The notes beneath the pieces were generated by a model. The model was given only the letters and a program-made list of their open reading frames with translations. It was not told the origin of the DNA and did no database searches. The position numbers were made by a program, and so were the translations under genes. This document shows positions 1-7,908 of a stretch of 64,000 nucleotides of DNA, in pieces. Position 1 is the stretch's first letter. Each line of letters opens with the position of its first letter. Origin of the DNA: Vibrio gigantis (GTDB lineage Bacteria; Pseudomonadota; Gammaproteobacteria; Enterobacterales; Vibrionaceae). The stretch covers positions 1,116,001 through 1,180,000 of the forward strand of contig NZ_AP025493.1 of assembly GCF_024347515.1 (NCBI RefSeq), read 5' to 3'.

Positions 1-426
1 CGTAAAATCCGATGCGTTGGGTAACAAGGTGAAATCAACATCTTTGAACGTCATTGCGGTGTTCAAATACCACAAACACGCTTCATGATGCTGAGCCTGG
101 TTATCTAAAGATGGTTGACCTGTGCAGATATCACTTCTCAGCTTATCCAAAGAAAACTGCTGAACCGATTCTAGAATCACCACCGCTCTGGTTTGTTCTG
201 TTTCAACCCAATCACCCGCCACTTTCGCACGAATCTCAGAGACTGCACCGAGCATCCCGATCCCTGCTAATAGTGGCCACAAATAGTCCATCAATTTCCA
301 TTTACGTCGGCTCAAGTTGAACCCACACCAAATGGGAAGGTGTAAAAGGAGCGTTAGGCCAAGCGATAGCAAAACGAAATTCAAGGAGCTAGAGAGCATG
401 AGTTCGCTATCAAAGAAGTTCTTCAT
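1..426 (-). CDS. Partial membrane protein of unknown function (C-terminus outside window)
   Basis: An open frame of 142 codons runs from an ATG at 426 to the window edge without a stop, so the gene is cut at its 3' end. The N-terminus has two hydrophobic stretches, about residues 12-31 (LNFVLLSLGLTLLLHLPIWC) and 40-55 (around MDYLWPLLAGIGMLGA), with a basic SRRKWK patch between them. This suggests two membrane helices joined by a cytoplasmic loop. The part after residue 60 is polar and looks extracytoplasmic. I recognise no family. No strong ribosome site precedes 426, and a second ATG 9 codons in is no better supported. The reading frame itself is clear because it stays open to the edge with normal codon use. 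Confidence 0.6.
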   Translation of the reverse strand, partial: MKNFFDSELMLSSSLNFVLLSLGLTLLLHLPIWCGFNLSRRKWKLMDYLWPLLAGIGMLGAVSEIRAKVAGDWVETEQTRAVVILESVQQFSLDKLRSDICTGQPSLDNQAQHHEACLWYLNTAMTFKDVDFTLLPNASDFT

Positions 427-538
427 AATGAGTTACTTGCCGTTAAAACAAGGAGTGATTTGATACTAAGAGCGATATTAGAAAAGAGTGTAAGGGGAAA
501 GTAAAACAGCACCAACAATTGGAGTTAGCGCTGTTTAT

Positions 539-1009
539 TTAAGCAATTAGCGGCTTTTCCATCGGGATACAGTCGAGGCTAATACCTCTAGGCGAGTGAT
601 AAGTGGAAAGTTCATCACCGATAAAGCCACACGAACGATAAAATTCCGCAGCATTCAGGGTCGATTCTAGCTTCATTAACGGCAAGTTGTGTTTAATCGC
701 TAGTTCTTCTAGGAACTGCAACATCTGCTTCGCTGCGCCTTTTCCGGAAAAATCTGGGTCCACAAAAATAGCATCAATCATACCGGTTTCGATGTTGATT
801 TTACCGCTGCCAATCACTCGGTCATCGACTTCTGAAACATGAAAGGTTTCAACTACATCACTGATGAATCCATCAGACATCCCACCCTGCGTCCATATTG
901 AAAGCTGTTCTTCCGAGTAATAAGCGGAACACTTTTCGACAATGGCACGGCTTCGAATATCGAAAATATCCTGAGCGTCAGACTCAACCGCTTTTCTAAT
1001 GGTAATCAT
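539..1009 (-). CDS. GNAT-family N-acetyltransferase
   Basis: A 156-residue single-domain acetyltransferase (acetyl-CoA dependent, substrate unknown). The N-terminal ITIRKAVESDAQDIFDIRSRA is the usual first strand and helix of GNAT proteins. DAIFVDPDFSGKGAAKQML (about residues 87-105) is the beta4/motif A segment, where the G-K-G-A loop binds the CoA pyrophosphate. AAEFYRSCGF near residue 133 is the typical motif B helix and turn. The frame stays open 21 codons upstream, but AGAGGTAGG seven bases before the ATG at 1009 sets the start. It lies 83 bp downstream of the GrpB-like gene on the same strand. The family is certain; the substrate cannot be predicted. Confidence 0.85.
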   Translation of the reverse strand: MITIRKAVESDAQDIFDIRSRAIVEKCSAYYSEEQLSIWTQGGMSDGFISDVVETFHVSEVDDRVIGSGKINIETGMIDAIFVDPDFSGKGAAKQMLQFLEELAIKHNLPLMKLESTLNAAEFYRSCGFIGDELSTYHSPRGISLDCIPMEKPLIA

Positions 1010-1091
1010 AAGCCTACCTCTAGGAATTGTTGGAAAATGGAAAGCCATAGCTGTGGCACTAACCTCACTCAATTTATCACAAAGCGACTGG

Positions 1092-1565
1092 CTATTTCAG
1101 CTCCAATACATGCTCGATAAAGTCAGACTTCTTTTCACGGTACTCTTCCTGCGACCAACCTTCACAAGACATTTTAAGGGCATTGTATTGCTCGACTAAG
1201 GCAGGGGCCGCACGTAGCTTGTCACGAAACGTTAGAAAGCATTCAAACTCAGAACCATTAGCGACAACTTGCAACGCCACATCGTCCTCAGATGTAGACT
1301 CCAACATACACAATTCAGGCGTTCTTAAGGTATCGAGTTTCTCATTGAAGCCAAGTGTGGTGAGTTGCTCAACGGTACACTCAAATTCACTCGATTCAAT
1401 ACCAACGTATATATCTAAGTCACCTTTAGATATTGCAGATGGAATCGAAGATGCGCCTACATGTTCGACTCTCGCATTAGGTTTCAGCTTATTGATGTCA
1501 CGCTCATATCGAGCAAACATCTTATGGCAAGCAGCTTGGTATTGTTCAGCTAGGTAGAATTTCAT
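1092..1565 (-). CDS. GrpB/UPF0157-family protein (nucleotidyltransferase fold)
   Basis: A 157-residue protein of the GrpB (UPF0157) family, which has a minimal nucleotidyltransferase fold. VEHVGASSIPSAISKGDLDIYVGI (about residues 33-56) corresponds to the family core, usually VEHVGSTSVPGLxAKPIIDI. The G-(A/S)-S and D-x-D pattern corresponds to metal- and nucleotide-binding residues. The C-terminal part (FRDKLRAAPALVEQYNALK) is the usual helical tail, with Y-x-x-L-K before the end. Members often follow other small enzymes in accessory regions and their reactions are mostly unknown. No strong ribosome site is seen before the ATG at 1565. Codon use does not stand out from the neighbours. Confidence 0.8.
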   Translation of the reverse strand: MKFYLAEQYQAACHKMFARYERDINKLKPNARVEHVGASSIPSAISKGDLDIYVGIESSEFECTVEQLTTLGFNEKLDTLRTPELCMLESTSEDDVALQVVANGSEFECFLTFRDKLRAAPALVEQYNALKMSCEGWSQEEYREKKSDFIEHVLELK

Positions 1566-1583
1566 ACTGACTCGCTTCTATGG

Positions 1584-1835
1584 TTAGCTCTGAGCATTAA
1601 AGCTATTAAACATACCGATAGCTAACAGAAATAGCGCAATGCTAATCGCCCCGATATAAGAGATTCTGGTTCGATCTTTTTCAGTTGGAGTTAATGAAGG
1701 GAAGCGTCCTAATGTGAATACCTTACAGACTATCCAACCAGAACCGTAACCAATAAATTCGATCACTAGCGACTGAAACATATATCTGAAGAATGCACTT
1801 AATGCCCTAAAATACGTGACTATCACCTCTTCCAT
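1584..1835 (-). CDS. Small membrane protein of unknown function
   Basis: An 83-residue protein. Two hydrophobic segments are visible, residues about 17-41 (MFQSLVIEFIGYGSGWIVCKVFTLG) and 58-75 (ISYIGAISIALFLLAIGM). A basic, charged linker (TPTEKDRTR) lies between them and probably faces the cytoplasm. The pattern G-x-G-W-x-V-x-K-x-F-T-L-G-R-F-P resembles small inner-membrane proteins that are widespread in marine gammaproteobacteria, none with a known role that I can name. It ends 18 bp before the GrpB-like start, so the two could be co-transcribed. It is supported by the membrane pattern and position, not by a named family. Confidence 0.6.
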   Translation of the reverse strand: MEEVIVTYFRALSAFFRYMFQSLVIEFIGYGSGWIVCKVFTLGRFPSLTPTEKDRTRISYIGAISIALFLLAIGMFNSFNAQS

Positions 1836-2001
1836 TCTGTGCCCTAATTAAAGTCAATTTGGAACAGAAAATGCCACGGGTAGAAATTCATATCAAGTTT
1901 CTTATCTAGGTTTCTAGTTTATAAATTCAGGTTAACTCGAAATTCACAATATGTTGAAACTTGAAAATAGCACCAAAATTAAAACCTTGGTGCTATTACC
2001 G

Positions 2002-3819
2002 TCATACCTTATTATCGTCAAAGCCAATGATATGGAAATCAGCTCCGGACGAACGAATGGCATTTTCTGCGCTAACCAAAAGAACATCAAGTTGAGTTTT
2101 GATTTTATTCCCAGAATTGACTTCATAAACGCTTTTCTGAGTATGAGGTTGAACTACAACAACACGCGTCTTAACATATTTATTATCTTTCAAAGCTAAT
2201 AATTCATTGAAAAAATCTTCTGGTTTCGCTGGCTGACCATTATTCCAACAACTTTTATGAGTTGCTGTATCATGCCGAGTTTTTAAGTCTTCAACTAAAG
2301 TTTTTCTAGAGGTATAACGTAGATTTTTAACTGCTTGATTTAGTACAACGTCATGCGCACCAACAGATATTCTGCGCGTTGATTCACTAGATTTGGAAGC
2401 TTTTACATGTATTAATGATATCAGATGCAACGAACCATGTTTGACATAGTGAATAAAGTCCGCTTTCTCTCCGGCTCCATCGTCACAGTACAGCCAACCA
2501 GTAGGTTTCTCTGTTGTATTGAAGTCACTAGAATTAAACCAGTTACCGCTCCAACATTTTTGAACCCAACAAAATAGCGACTTCTCCTTTCCGATATCTT
2601 TTAAGACTGGCTTCTGAGGGTTACTTCCTGGCTTCTCTTTTGTGATATCGAATTTCTCAAAGTCAGCCCACACGAACTTTCCATATTCAACATCTTGGTA
2701 CCCAGCTCTGAACACCATTCCATTTACAACCGCATGGCCGGATTCAAACCAGCATTTAATCAAGTCAGGATATTTGAATACACGTTTATATTGGTCAAAA
2801 TACTTTTTAACAACTGCAGTTTCGTTTTTTATTTTGAAGTTAACTTTGTAGTCATCAACGACAACTTCTACGCAAATATGCCCCACAATTTTATTCGAAA
2901 AATAAACATCAAGAGAAATATCACTTTCAATAAAACTCTGAGTTAACTCTGCGTGATAATCATATTGAAGCTTTTTTAATAAGTCTTTTCTGTTTTGACC
3001 ATCCTCTTCAGGAAGAAAATCATAGTCGACAAGTGAAAAGTCAAACGGAACCTTTAAATCATCTAGTTTCGATATCGGATAAGAAAGTATTCCAATAGGG
3101 CTCTCTGACTCACAGCTATTAATAGATAAACGGTCAAGAATAGCTACAACTCTATTTTCAAAAGTTTGCCAGTCTTTACAAGGTCCACGCCAGATCGACG
3201 ATTTAAAAGGGTTTATCCCGACAGAAGTCTTTGATTGTGTATCCCATACTTCTGTACGCACAGCAGACATCATATAGGATTGGTCTATTAACGGGTCTAG
3301 AGTATCCGCTACACTTTTCCCTCCCAGAACTTTAGAGTCAGCTTTAAAATTATCTCTGCCATGTATCCCGGATAGCCAAAGCATTTTAATTTCATCTTCA
3401 TTTATGAAGTTTCCATTTAATTTACTAATTGGGATAGCAAGAAGGTTAGGTAACCTTTTTTTACCAAAGTACTCCCTGATAGAGTCTTTTTTGCCCTTTT
3501 CTGAGAAATAAAAAGCTAGATGATCCCTTACATTAAAGCTTATATAAACATGGTGCTCTAGATCTTTTAAGTCTAGATCTTTGGCCCAACTTGGGGATTT
3601 AGTTATCGTATACGGTGTGATTTTTACCGTTCCCAACTCCCCAATTTCATCTACAATTGTAGAGCCCAGTTTCAGTTCATCAGAAGAATCTTCAATTAGC
3701 AATTTACCGATGGTCTCATGAACAGAGCACACCTCTTCTTTTATGGACTTTGCACCTAATAAGATAGACAGATAAGGAGCCACATTATGCTTTTCGAGCC
3801 CTATAGTATGAGTTTCCAT
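2002..3819 (-). CDS. Large protein of unknown function with nuclease-like C-terminal module
   Basis: A 605-residue cytoplasmic protein, with no signal peptide or membrane helix. The frame opens 18 codons earlier, but GGGAGG five bases before the ATG at 3819 fixes the start. The first 430 residues match nothing I know. From about residue 440 there is GWLYCDDGAGEKADFI, then a strand ending SLIHVKAS (H471, K473), then NQAVKN (Q495). The order acidic residue, beta strand with x-K, then Q-x-x-x-K fits a PD-(D/E)xK-type nuclease core, with D454 as the acidic residue and H471 where E is usual. I recall a similar CDDG...ADFI...HxKxS...GQxxKS block at the end of defence-linked DEAD/DEAH helicases, but no helicase is present here. 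The gene stands alone and is visibly AT-richer than its neighbours, which suggests transfer. The function is unproven. Confidence 0.7.
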   Translation of the reverse strand: METHTIGLEKHNVAPYLSILLGAKSIKEEVCSVHETIGKLLIEDSSDELKLGSTIVDEIGELGTVKITPYTITKSPSWAKDLDLKDLEHHVYISFNVRDHLAFYFSEKGKKDSIREYFGKKRLPNLLAIPISKLNGNFINEDEIKMLWLSGIHGRDNFKADSKVLGGKSVADTLDPLIDQSYMMSAVRTEVWDTQSKTSVGINPFKSSIWRGPCKDWQTFENRVVAILDRLSINSCESESPIGILSYPISKLDDLKVPFDFSLVDYDFLPEEDGQNRKDLLKKLQYDYHAELTQSFIESDISLDVYFSNKIVGHICVEVVVDDYKVNFKIKNETAVVKKYFDQYKRVFKYPDLIKCWFESGHAVVNGMVFRAGYQDVEYGKFVWADFEKFDITKEKPGSNPQKPVLKDIGKEKSLFCWVQKCWSGNWFNSSDFNTTEKPTGWLYCDDGAGEKADFIHYVKHGSLHLISLIHVKASKSSESTRRISVGAHDVVLNQAVKNLRYTSRKTLVEDLKTRHDTATHKSCWNNGQPAKPEDFFNELLALKDNKYVKTRVVVVQPHTQKSVYEVNSGNKIKTQLDVLLVSAENAIRSSGADFHIIGFDDNKV

Positions 3820-4242
3820 CTTGCCTCCCGACAGTAAGATAAATAAACTTTTGGACACTCCTTTCAATGACACCTAAAACCATATTTGGGGTGGGAGTCA
3901 ATAAAACTCAAATTCGTGTTAGATAGAGTGACATTATTCGTTAGAAAAAAGTAACGCGAGTCAATTTGAAGGGAGGGTGTGAATACGATATCAATTTTGT
4001 TCATCGCAACTTTCTATAGAGATGCCCAACCGAATACCAAGAACCTCCCCCCAGCAATTAACATAATCAAAATAAATGATTGACTGTAAACTATAATTTA
4101 TAAACACCTTATTTATTGCATGGTATTAGTGAGATAAGTGGAAAATTATTCATATTGGTGAGTATCAACACAGAAAATCGCTTAATTAGTGTCAAATTTA
4201 ACACTAAAGATAAGGTGTAATAGAAATATACAAAACAAAAAG
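3820..4242. other. AT-rich intergenic stretch upstream of the orphan gene
   Basis: About 420 bp with no credible gene. The short frames here have no ribosome site and no family pattern. It must hold the minus-strand promoter of the 605-residue gene. An inverted repeat TTAGTGT (4186-4192) / ACACTAA (4201-4207) with an 8-bp spacer is the only distinct structure. Its role is unknown. Confidence 0.4.
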
Positions 4243-4263
4243 CCCCGGTTATAGGAACCGGGG
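4243..4263 (-). terminator. Rho-independent terminator of the puuE-puuD operon
   Basis: Perfect 8-bp stem CCCCGGTT / AACCGGGG with a 5-base loop. Read on the minus strand it is followed by CTTTTTGTTTTG. It lies 85 bp past the puuD stop codon and closes the five-gene operon. Confidence 0.85.
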
Positions 4264-4277
4264 AAACAGGGTGGGAG

Positions 4278-4330
4278 GAGTTTGGTGCGTGCCCGTAAAC
4301 CAAACTCTCCCTAAGACTCATGCTCTTAGG
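4278..4330 (-). other. Two further hairpins in the 3' untranslated region of puuD
   Basis: Between the puuD stop and the terminator lie two more perfect stems. One is GAGTTTGGT (4278-4286) with ACCAAACTC (4299-4307). The other is CCTAAGA (4310-4316) with TCTTAGG (4324-4330). Neither has a U-run, so they are more likely mRNA-stabilising or RNA-binding structures than terminators. Confidence 0.5.
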
Positions 4331-4347
4331 TAAAGGATTTCACATCA

Positions 4348-5667
4348 TTATTGAAGCGTAGCGCCTTGCTCTACCCAAGTGCCGATGAGTGCTCGCTCTT
4401 CGTCGGTCATTTGAGTCATGTTACCAAGCGGCATAACTTGGGTTGTTACGGTTTGAGCAACAATCCTTGGTACGTTGGCTTTAATCTCTTCTGGCGTATC
4501 AAGCATGACACCCGCTGGCGCAGCAGCAAAAGCGGCGTGACTAGGGGTTGATGAATGACAGACAGAACAGCGCTCTTGAATGACCTTGTTGATGGTTTCA
4601 AAGCTGACTCCTGCGCTAGCGGTTTGAGCGGTATGGTCTGCTGGTAAAGCTGGAGCATCAGCTGTAGTTGAAGCAGTATCGCTTGAAGCAGCCTCTTCTA
4701 CCGTCGATTCAGTCGCGCTTACTTGCACTTCTTGAACGACTGGCGCCTGTACAACTGGGGTCATCTGTTTTTTCGCGTAAGGTGAAGTCACAAACGCAAG
4801 AGTGATCATACCCAATGCCGCGACTGGTACTGTCCATGCAAATTTCTGACTACCGTGACGGGTGTTGAAATAGTGACGCACCAAGATACTGAAGATCGCT
4901 AGGCCAGCAAGAATCAGCCAGTTGTATTCTGAGCCATAAGTGCTTGGGAAGTGGTTACTGATCATGATGAACAGCACTGGCAGTGTCATATAGTTATTGT
5001 GACGAGAACGCAGTAGACCTTTCGCTGGCAATGCCGGATCCGGTTCGCGCTTCTCTTCAATCGCTTTCACTAAATTACGTTGTGCAGGCATGATAACTCG
5101 GAATACGTTACCCACCATGATGGTACCAATGATTGCACCCACATGAATGTAAGCACCACGGCCACTGAACACTTGAGTTAGGCCATATGTCGCAGCGACG
5201 AGCAGCACAAACAGCACAACGCCAAGCAACACTGGAGTTTTACCTAATGGTGAGTCACACAGTAGGTCGTAGATAAACCAACCGGCAACGAATGAACCAA
5301 TACCAATCGCGATTGCGGTGGTTGAATCAAGACCAGAGCCCGGTGCAATCAGGTAAATCTCAGCGTTAAGGTAGTAAACCACACCTAGTAGACACACACC
5401 GGTGATCCACGTGAAGTAAGCTTCCCATTTGAACCAGTGCAGGTGCTCTGGCATCTCTGGTGGTGCCAATTTGTATTTTTCTAGGTGATAAATACCACCA
5501 CCGTGAATTGCCCATAAGTCGCCTGAAAGGCCCGTTTTAGGGTTTACTCGATTAAGGTTGTTCTCTAACCAAACAAAGTAAAATGATGCGCCTATCCACG
5601 CAACACCAACAATCATGTGAGCCCAGCGTATTGCTAAGTTCAACCACTCTGTAATATGCGGATCCAT
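4348..5667 (-). CDS. puuD: PuuD-type membrane urate oxidase with C-terminal cytochrome c domain
   Basis: Oxidises urate to 5-hydroxyisourate at the inner membrane. This type passes electrons to a fused cytochrome c instead of making hydrogen peroxide. The protein is 439 residues. The N-terminal MDPHITEWLNLAIRWAHMIV and about eight hydrophobic helices (to about residue 300) form the PuuD domain; invariant-looking His residues lie in RWAH, the HGGG loop and NNYMTLPVLFIMISNHF. A low-complexity A/S/T/V/P linker (about 308-355) leads to the haem domain with C367-S-V-C-H371 and a candidate axial Met in QVMP (M412). A GTG six codons earlier is possible, but CAGGAG six bases before the ATG at 5667 favours this start. 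It is last in the operon, 14 bp after allA. Confidence 0.93.
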   Translation of the reverse strand: MDPHITEWLNLAIRWAHMIVGVAWIGASFYFVWLENNLNRVNPKTGLSGDLWAIHGGGIYHLEKYKLAPPEMPEHLHWFKWEAYFTWITGVCLLGVVYYLNAEIYLIAPGSGLDSTTAIAIGIGSFVAGWFIYDLLCDSPLGKTPVLLGVVLFVLLVAATYGLTQVFSGRGAYIHVGAIIGTIMVGNVFRVIMPAQRNLVKAIEEKREPDPALPAKGLLRSRHNNYMTLPVLFIMISNHFPSTYGSEYNWLILAGLAIFSILVRHYFNTRHGSQKFAWTVPVAALGMITLAFVTSPYAKKQMTPVVQAPVVQEVQVSATESTVEEAASSDTASTTADAPALPADHTAQTASAGVSFETINKVIQERCSVCHSSTPSHAAFAAAPAGVMLDTPEEIKANVPRIVAQTVTTQVMPLGNMTQMTDEERALIGTWVEQGATLQ

Positions 5668-5681
5668 AATAAACTCCTGTA

Positions 5682-6242
5682 TCACAACGCTTTAGCTAAA
5701 CGTTGTTCTTCCTTATTGTCGTCCGTTGGCAGATCGTCCAAATGCAATGCCACTAGGTCGTTGTCGAAATAAACTTCATCACAGTTGTGTCCTTCGCCGC
5801 CTCTATCGACGATCAAGAACTGGTCTTGATCGGTGAGGGCGAGAACTGGGTGGTGCCACACCCCTTTGTGATAGTTCACTCCTTGACGGCCGTTGCTCAA
5901 GAAAGCTCGGCTATTGGCCAATGTTGGATCATCGCCTTTTGGCGCAACAACAATTAAATAGGGTTGACCAAGTAATGGAATGAATGCCTGAGAGCCAAGT
6001 GGATGACGCTCTAACATTTTGATGGTCAGTGGGTAGCTCAACGGTGTGGCTTGGAAGATGCTGATGATGGCTTCTCCGCCTTGGTCTTGCACATCCGTTG
6101 TCGCTAACTTGTGGTAGCGACGTGTTGATCCACTGTTGATCATGAAGAAATCACTATTATCGGACTCGATAACATCGCCAAACTCTGCAAAAGCCTGCTT
6201 GGTTAACGGTTCGATTGATAAACGACGTATTCCATTACTCAT
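5682..6242 (-). CDS. allA: Ureidoglycolate lyase (AllA)
   Basis: Releases glyoxylate and urea from ureidoglycolate, the last step of the ureide branch. The 186-residue cupin-like protein starts with the family pattern L-x-I-E-P-L-T-x-x-A-F-A-x-F-G-D-V-I. The core has SIFQATPLSYPLTIKMLERHPLGSQAF, where the E-R-H-P-x-G-S-Q-x-F block is diagnostic for AllA. It then has GVNYHKGVWHHPVLAL with the conserved H-K-G-x-W-H-H-P. An ATG two codons earlier (6248) sits almost on the AAGGA site, so the second ATG at 6242 (spacing 7) is chosen. It lies between alc (14 bp upstream) and puuD (14 bp downstream), so the three are surely co-transcribed. Confidence 0.93.
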   Translation of the reverse strand: MSNGIRRLSIEPLTKQAFAEFGDVIESDNSDFFMINSGSTRRYHKLATTDVQDQGGEAIISIFQATPLSYPLTIKMLERHPLGSQAFIPLLGQPYLIVVAPKGDDPTLANSRAFLSNGRQGVNYHKGVWHHPVLALTDQDQFLIVDRGGEGHNCDEVYFDNDLVALHLDDLPTDDNKEEQRLAKAL

Positions 6243-6256
6243 ACTCATTTCCTTAC

Positions 6257-7243
6257 CTATTTCGCTTTCGTACCAAATAGACGCAAACGGCTGATACCAC
6301 CATCTGGGAATATGTTTGCACGTACGTGGGTAATCGCACCAAGGTCATTAACCTCAGAAATGAATTCGTGAATCTCATGTGCTTGCAGCTTTTGAGCAGG
6401 CAATAGTTCACGCCAGAATAGGCTTTGTGTTGCAACTTGGTCGTCGGTACCGCCTTTCACGTAAGCCGCTTGAATCGAACAGCTGTCTGGGTAGTTACCT
6501 TTGAAGTGGGCAGTATCCACAACGATACGTTCAATGTTACCTGGATGGCCTAGTGCCACGATAACCCAGTCGTTACCCGGTGTACGACGACGTGCTGTTT
6601 CCCAACCGTCACCCATGTTTTCACCGCGGCCTGGGCCTAAGATATTGGCTTTGTTGCCATAGTGCTCATCGCTACATGCGAGTGCTCGACCGCCGTGTTC
6701 AACGGCTGCTAAGTCAACTTGTTGCTGAGAATCTATTGCGTCCCAATCCACGCTTGGTCGACCGTAAACACGTAGACGTGCAACACCGCCGTCTGGGTAA
6801 ATATTCAAACGTAGGTGAGTAAATACTTGGTCGCTTTCGATCTCTTCAAGATGATGGTGATCACCCTGTAGTGCCATTGAAGGCAGAATTTCTTGCCACT
6901 CTGTTGAGTCCGTCGGTTCACCTTGTGGTGAATAGCACGCGTCAATTGATGCCGAAGGTGGGAAGTTACCTGTGAAGAAAGAGGTATCAATATCAACGCC
7001 AGCAATGGTGCCAGCTAGACCAAGGCGAACGACACAGTGGTCATAACCTTCGCCACGTTTACGTCTGCTTTCCCAACCGTCCATCCACTTGCCGTTATCG
7101 TCGTATAAGTCGTCTTTCCACTCTGGCGCTGCGTGGCTGAGTAGACGACTTTTATCCGCGAAAAAATCGTCTGTTGCGAAGATAGCTTCTGCACCGAGTT
7201 TTTCGTCTGCAAGGTTTATGTATTGTTCAAATGTTTGGGTCAT
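6257..7243 (-). CDS. alc: Allantoicase
   Basis: Hydrolyses allantoate to ureidoglycolate and urea. At 328 residues it has the normal length and shows the typical two-fold repeat of allantoicases. Each half has a W-x-x-x-R-x-R/x-P block (DGWESRRKRGEGYDHCVVRLG near 55 and DGWETARRRTPGNDWVIVALG near 212). Each half then has a D-T-x-x-F-x-G-N-(F/Y)-P block and an N-(I/F)-x-P-D-G-G-(V/I)-(A/S)-R-L-R block. The start MTQTFEQYINLADEKLGAEAI matches the family N-terminus. It is third in the operon. The 123-bp gap to uraD is the longest inside the operon and contains no clear terminator. Confidence 0.95.
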   Translation of the reverse strand: MTQTFEQYINLADEKLGAEAIFATDDFFADKSRLLSHAAPEWKDDLYDDNGKWMDGWESRRKRGEGYDHCVVRLGLAGTIAGVDIDTSFFTGNFPPSASIDACYSPQGEPTDSTEWQEILPSMALQGDHHHLEEIESDQVFTHLRLNIYPDGGVARLRVYGRPSVDWDAIDSQQQVDLAAVEHGGRALACSDEHYGNKANILGPGRGENMGDGWETARRRTPGNDWVIVALGHPGNIERIVVDTAHFKGNYPDSCSIQAAYVKGGTDDQVATQSLFWRELLPAQKLQAHEIHEFISEVNDLGAITHVRANIFPDGGISRLRLFGTKAK

Positions 7244-7366
7244 GTCCGTGTAATCCTATCCAATTAATCAAGTAATAATAAAATGAGAACTTAGTGGCTT
7301 ATTCGCTTATAAAGCGGGCTCTTAGCGCACTAAGACTGGGCTGAGATAGCTGTTAACTCCGTTAAC

Positions 7367-7882
7367 TTACATATCCCAGAGACGAAACATCGCGATCTTG
7401 TTGATCTCTTGAATCGCCGTAGCAAACTCAGTTTCACTATCATTTCCTAATCGCATCTCGAACGACTCAAGAATTTGGTAACGATTGGCTCCCTTCACCG
7501 CCATGATAAAAGGGAAATTGAAGCGACTTTTGTAGCTGTTGTTATAAGAAGTGAATTTTTCAAATTCTTCGGCGCTGCACTGGTCAATGCCCGCCCCCGC
7601 TTGTTCTTTAGTCGACGACTCTGTGAGTTCGCCGTTTACTGCTGCTCGGCCGGCTAAATCCGGGTGAGCGTTGATCAAAGCCAACTGTTTGCCTTGGTCT
7701 GCATTTAACAAGGTTGTTGCCATTTTCAGATGAAGATTCTCGATATGGTCATCTTCGGCATTCAAACCTTGGTCATACACCACTTCTGCAACCCATGGGC
7801 TATGTTCGTAAACATCAGCGAAATGAGCGACAAAGGTATCGCGTTCCATGGTTGTTGGTTGGCATGATCGAAATTCAGTCAC
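7367..7882 (-). CDS. uraD: OHCU decarboxylase (2-oxo-4-hydroxy-4-carboxy-5-ureidoimidazoline decarboxylase)
   Basis: Converts OHCU to S-allantoin, the third step from urate. It has 171 residues. The catalytic H73 lies in LINAHPDLAG and E93 in STKEQAGAG; both blocks are hallmarks of the family. The later FNFPFIMAVKG is the conserved F-P-F-I-x-A-V-(K/R)-G strand. The start codon is GTG, chosen because AAGGAGG lies six bases upstream and no ATG of the frame fits the N-terminus. It begins 26 bp after the puuE stop. The weak start codon with a near-perfect Shine-Dalgarno site may set its level relative to puuE. Confidence 0.95.
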   Translation of the reverse strand: MTEFRSCQPTTMERDTFVAHFADVYEHSPWVAEVVYDQGLNAEDDHIENLHLKMATTLLNADQGKQLALINAHPDLAGRAAVNGELTESSTKEQAGAGIDQCSAEEFEKFTSYNNSYKSRFNFPFIMAVKGANRYQILESFEMRLGNDSETEFATAIQEINKIAMFRLWDM

Positions 7883-7908
7883 GTATAGCCTCCTTGCTTC
7901 TCGCTTCG

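Noticed and set aside
1183..1557. 124-codon plus-strand frame over the GrpB-like gene
   Set aside because: The opposite frame has clear family motifs; this frame has none and no start signal.
1..2001. Superintegron cassette array (GNAT, GrpB and small membrane genes)
   Set aside because: The gene types fit Vibrio cassettes, but no attC/VCR-like repeats with GCGTTAG ends separate the genes.
4109..4321. 70-codon minus-strand frame after puuD
   Set aside because: It covers the hairpins and terminator of the puuD operon, so it cannot be a real gene.
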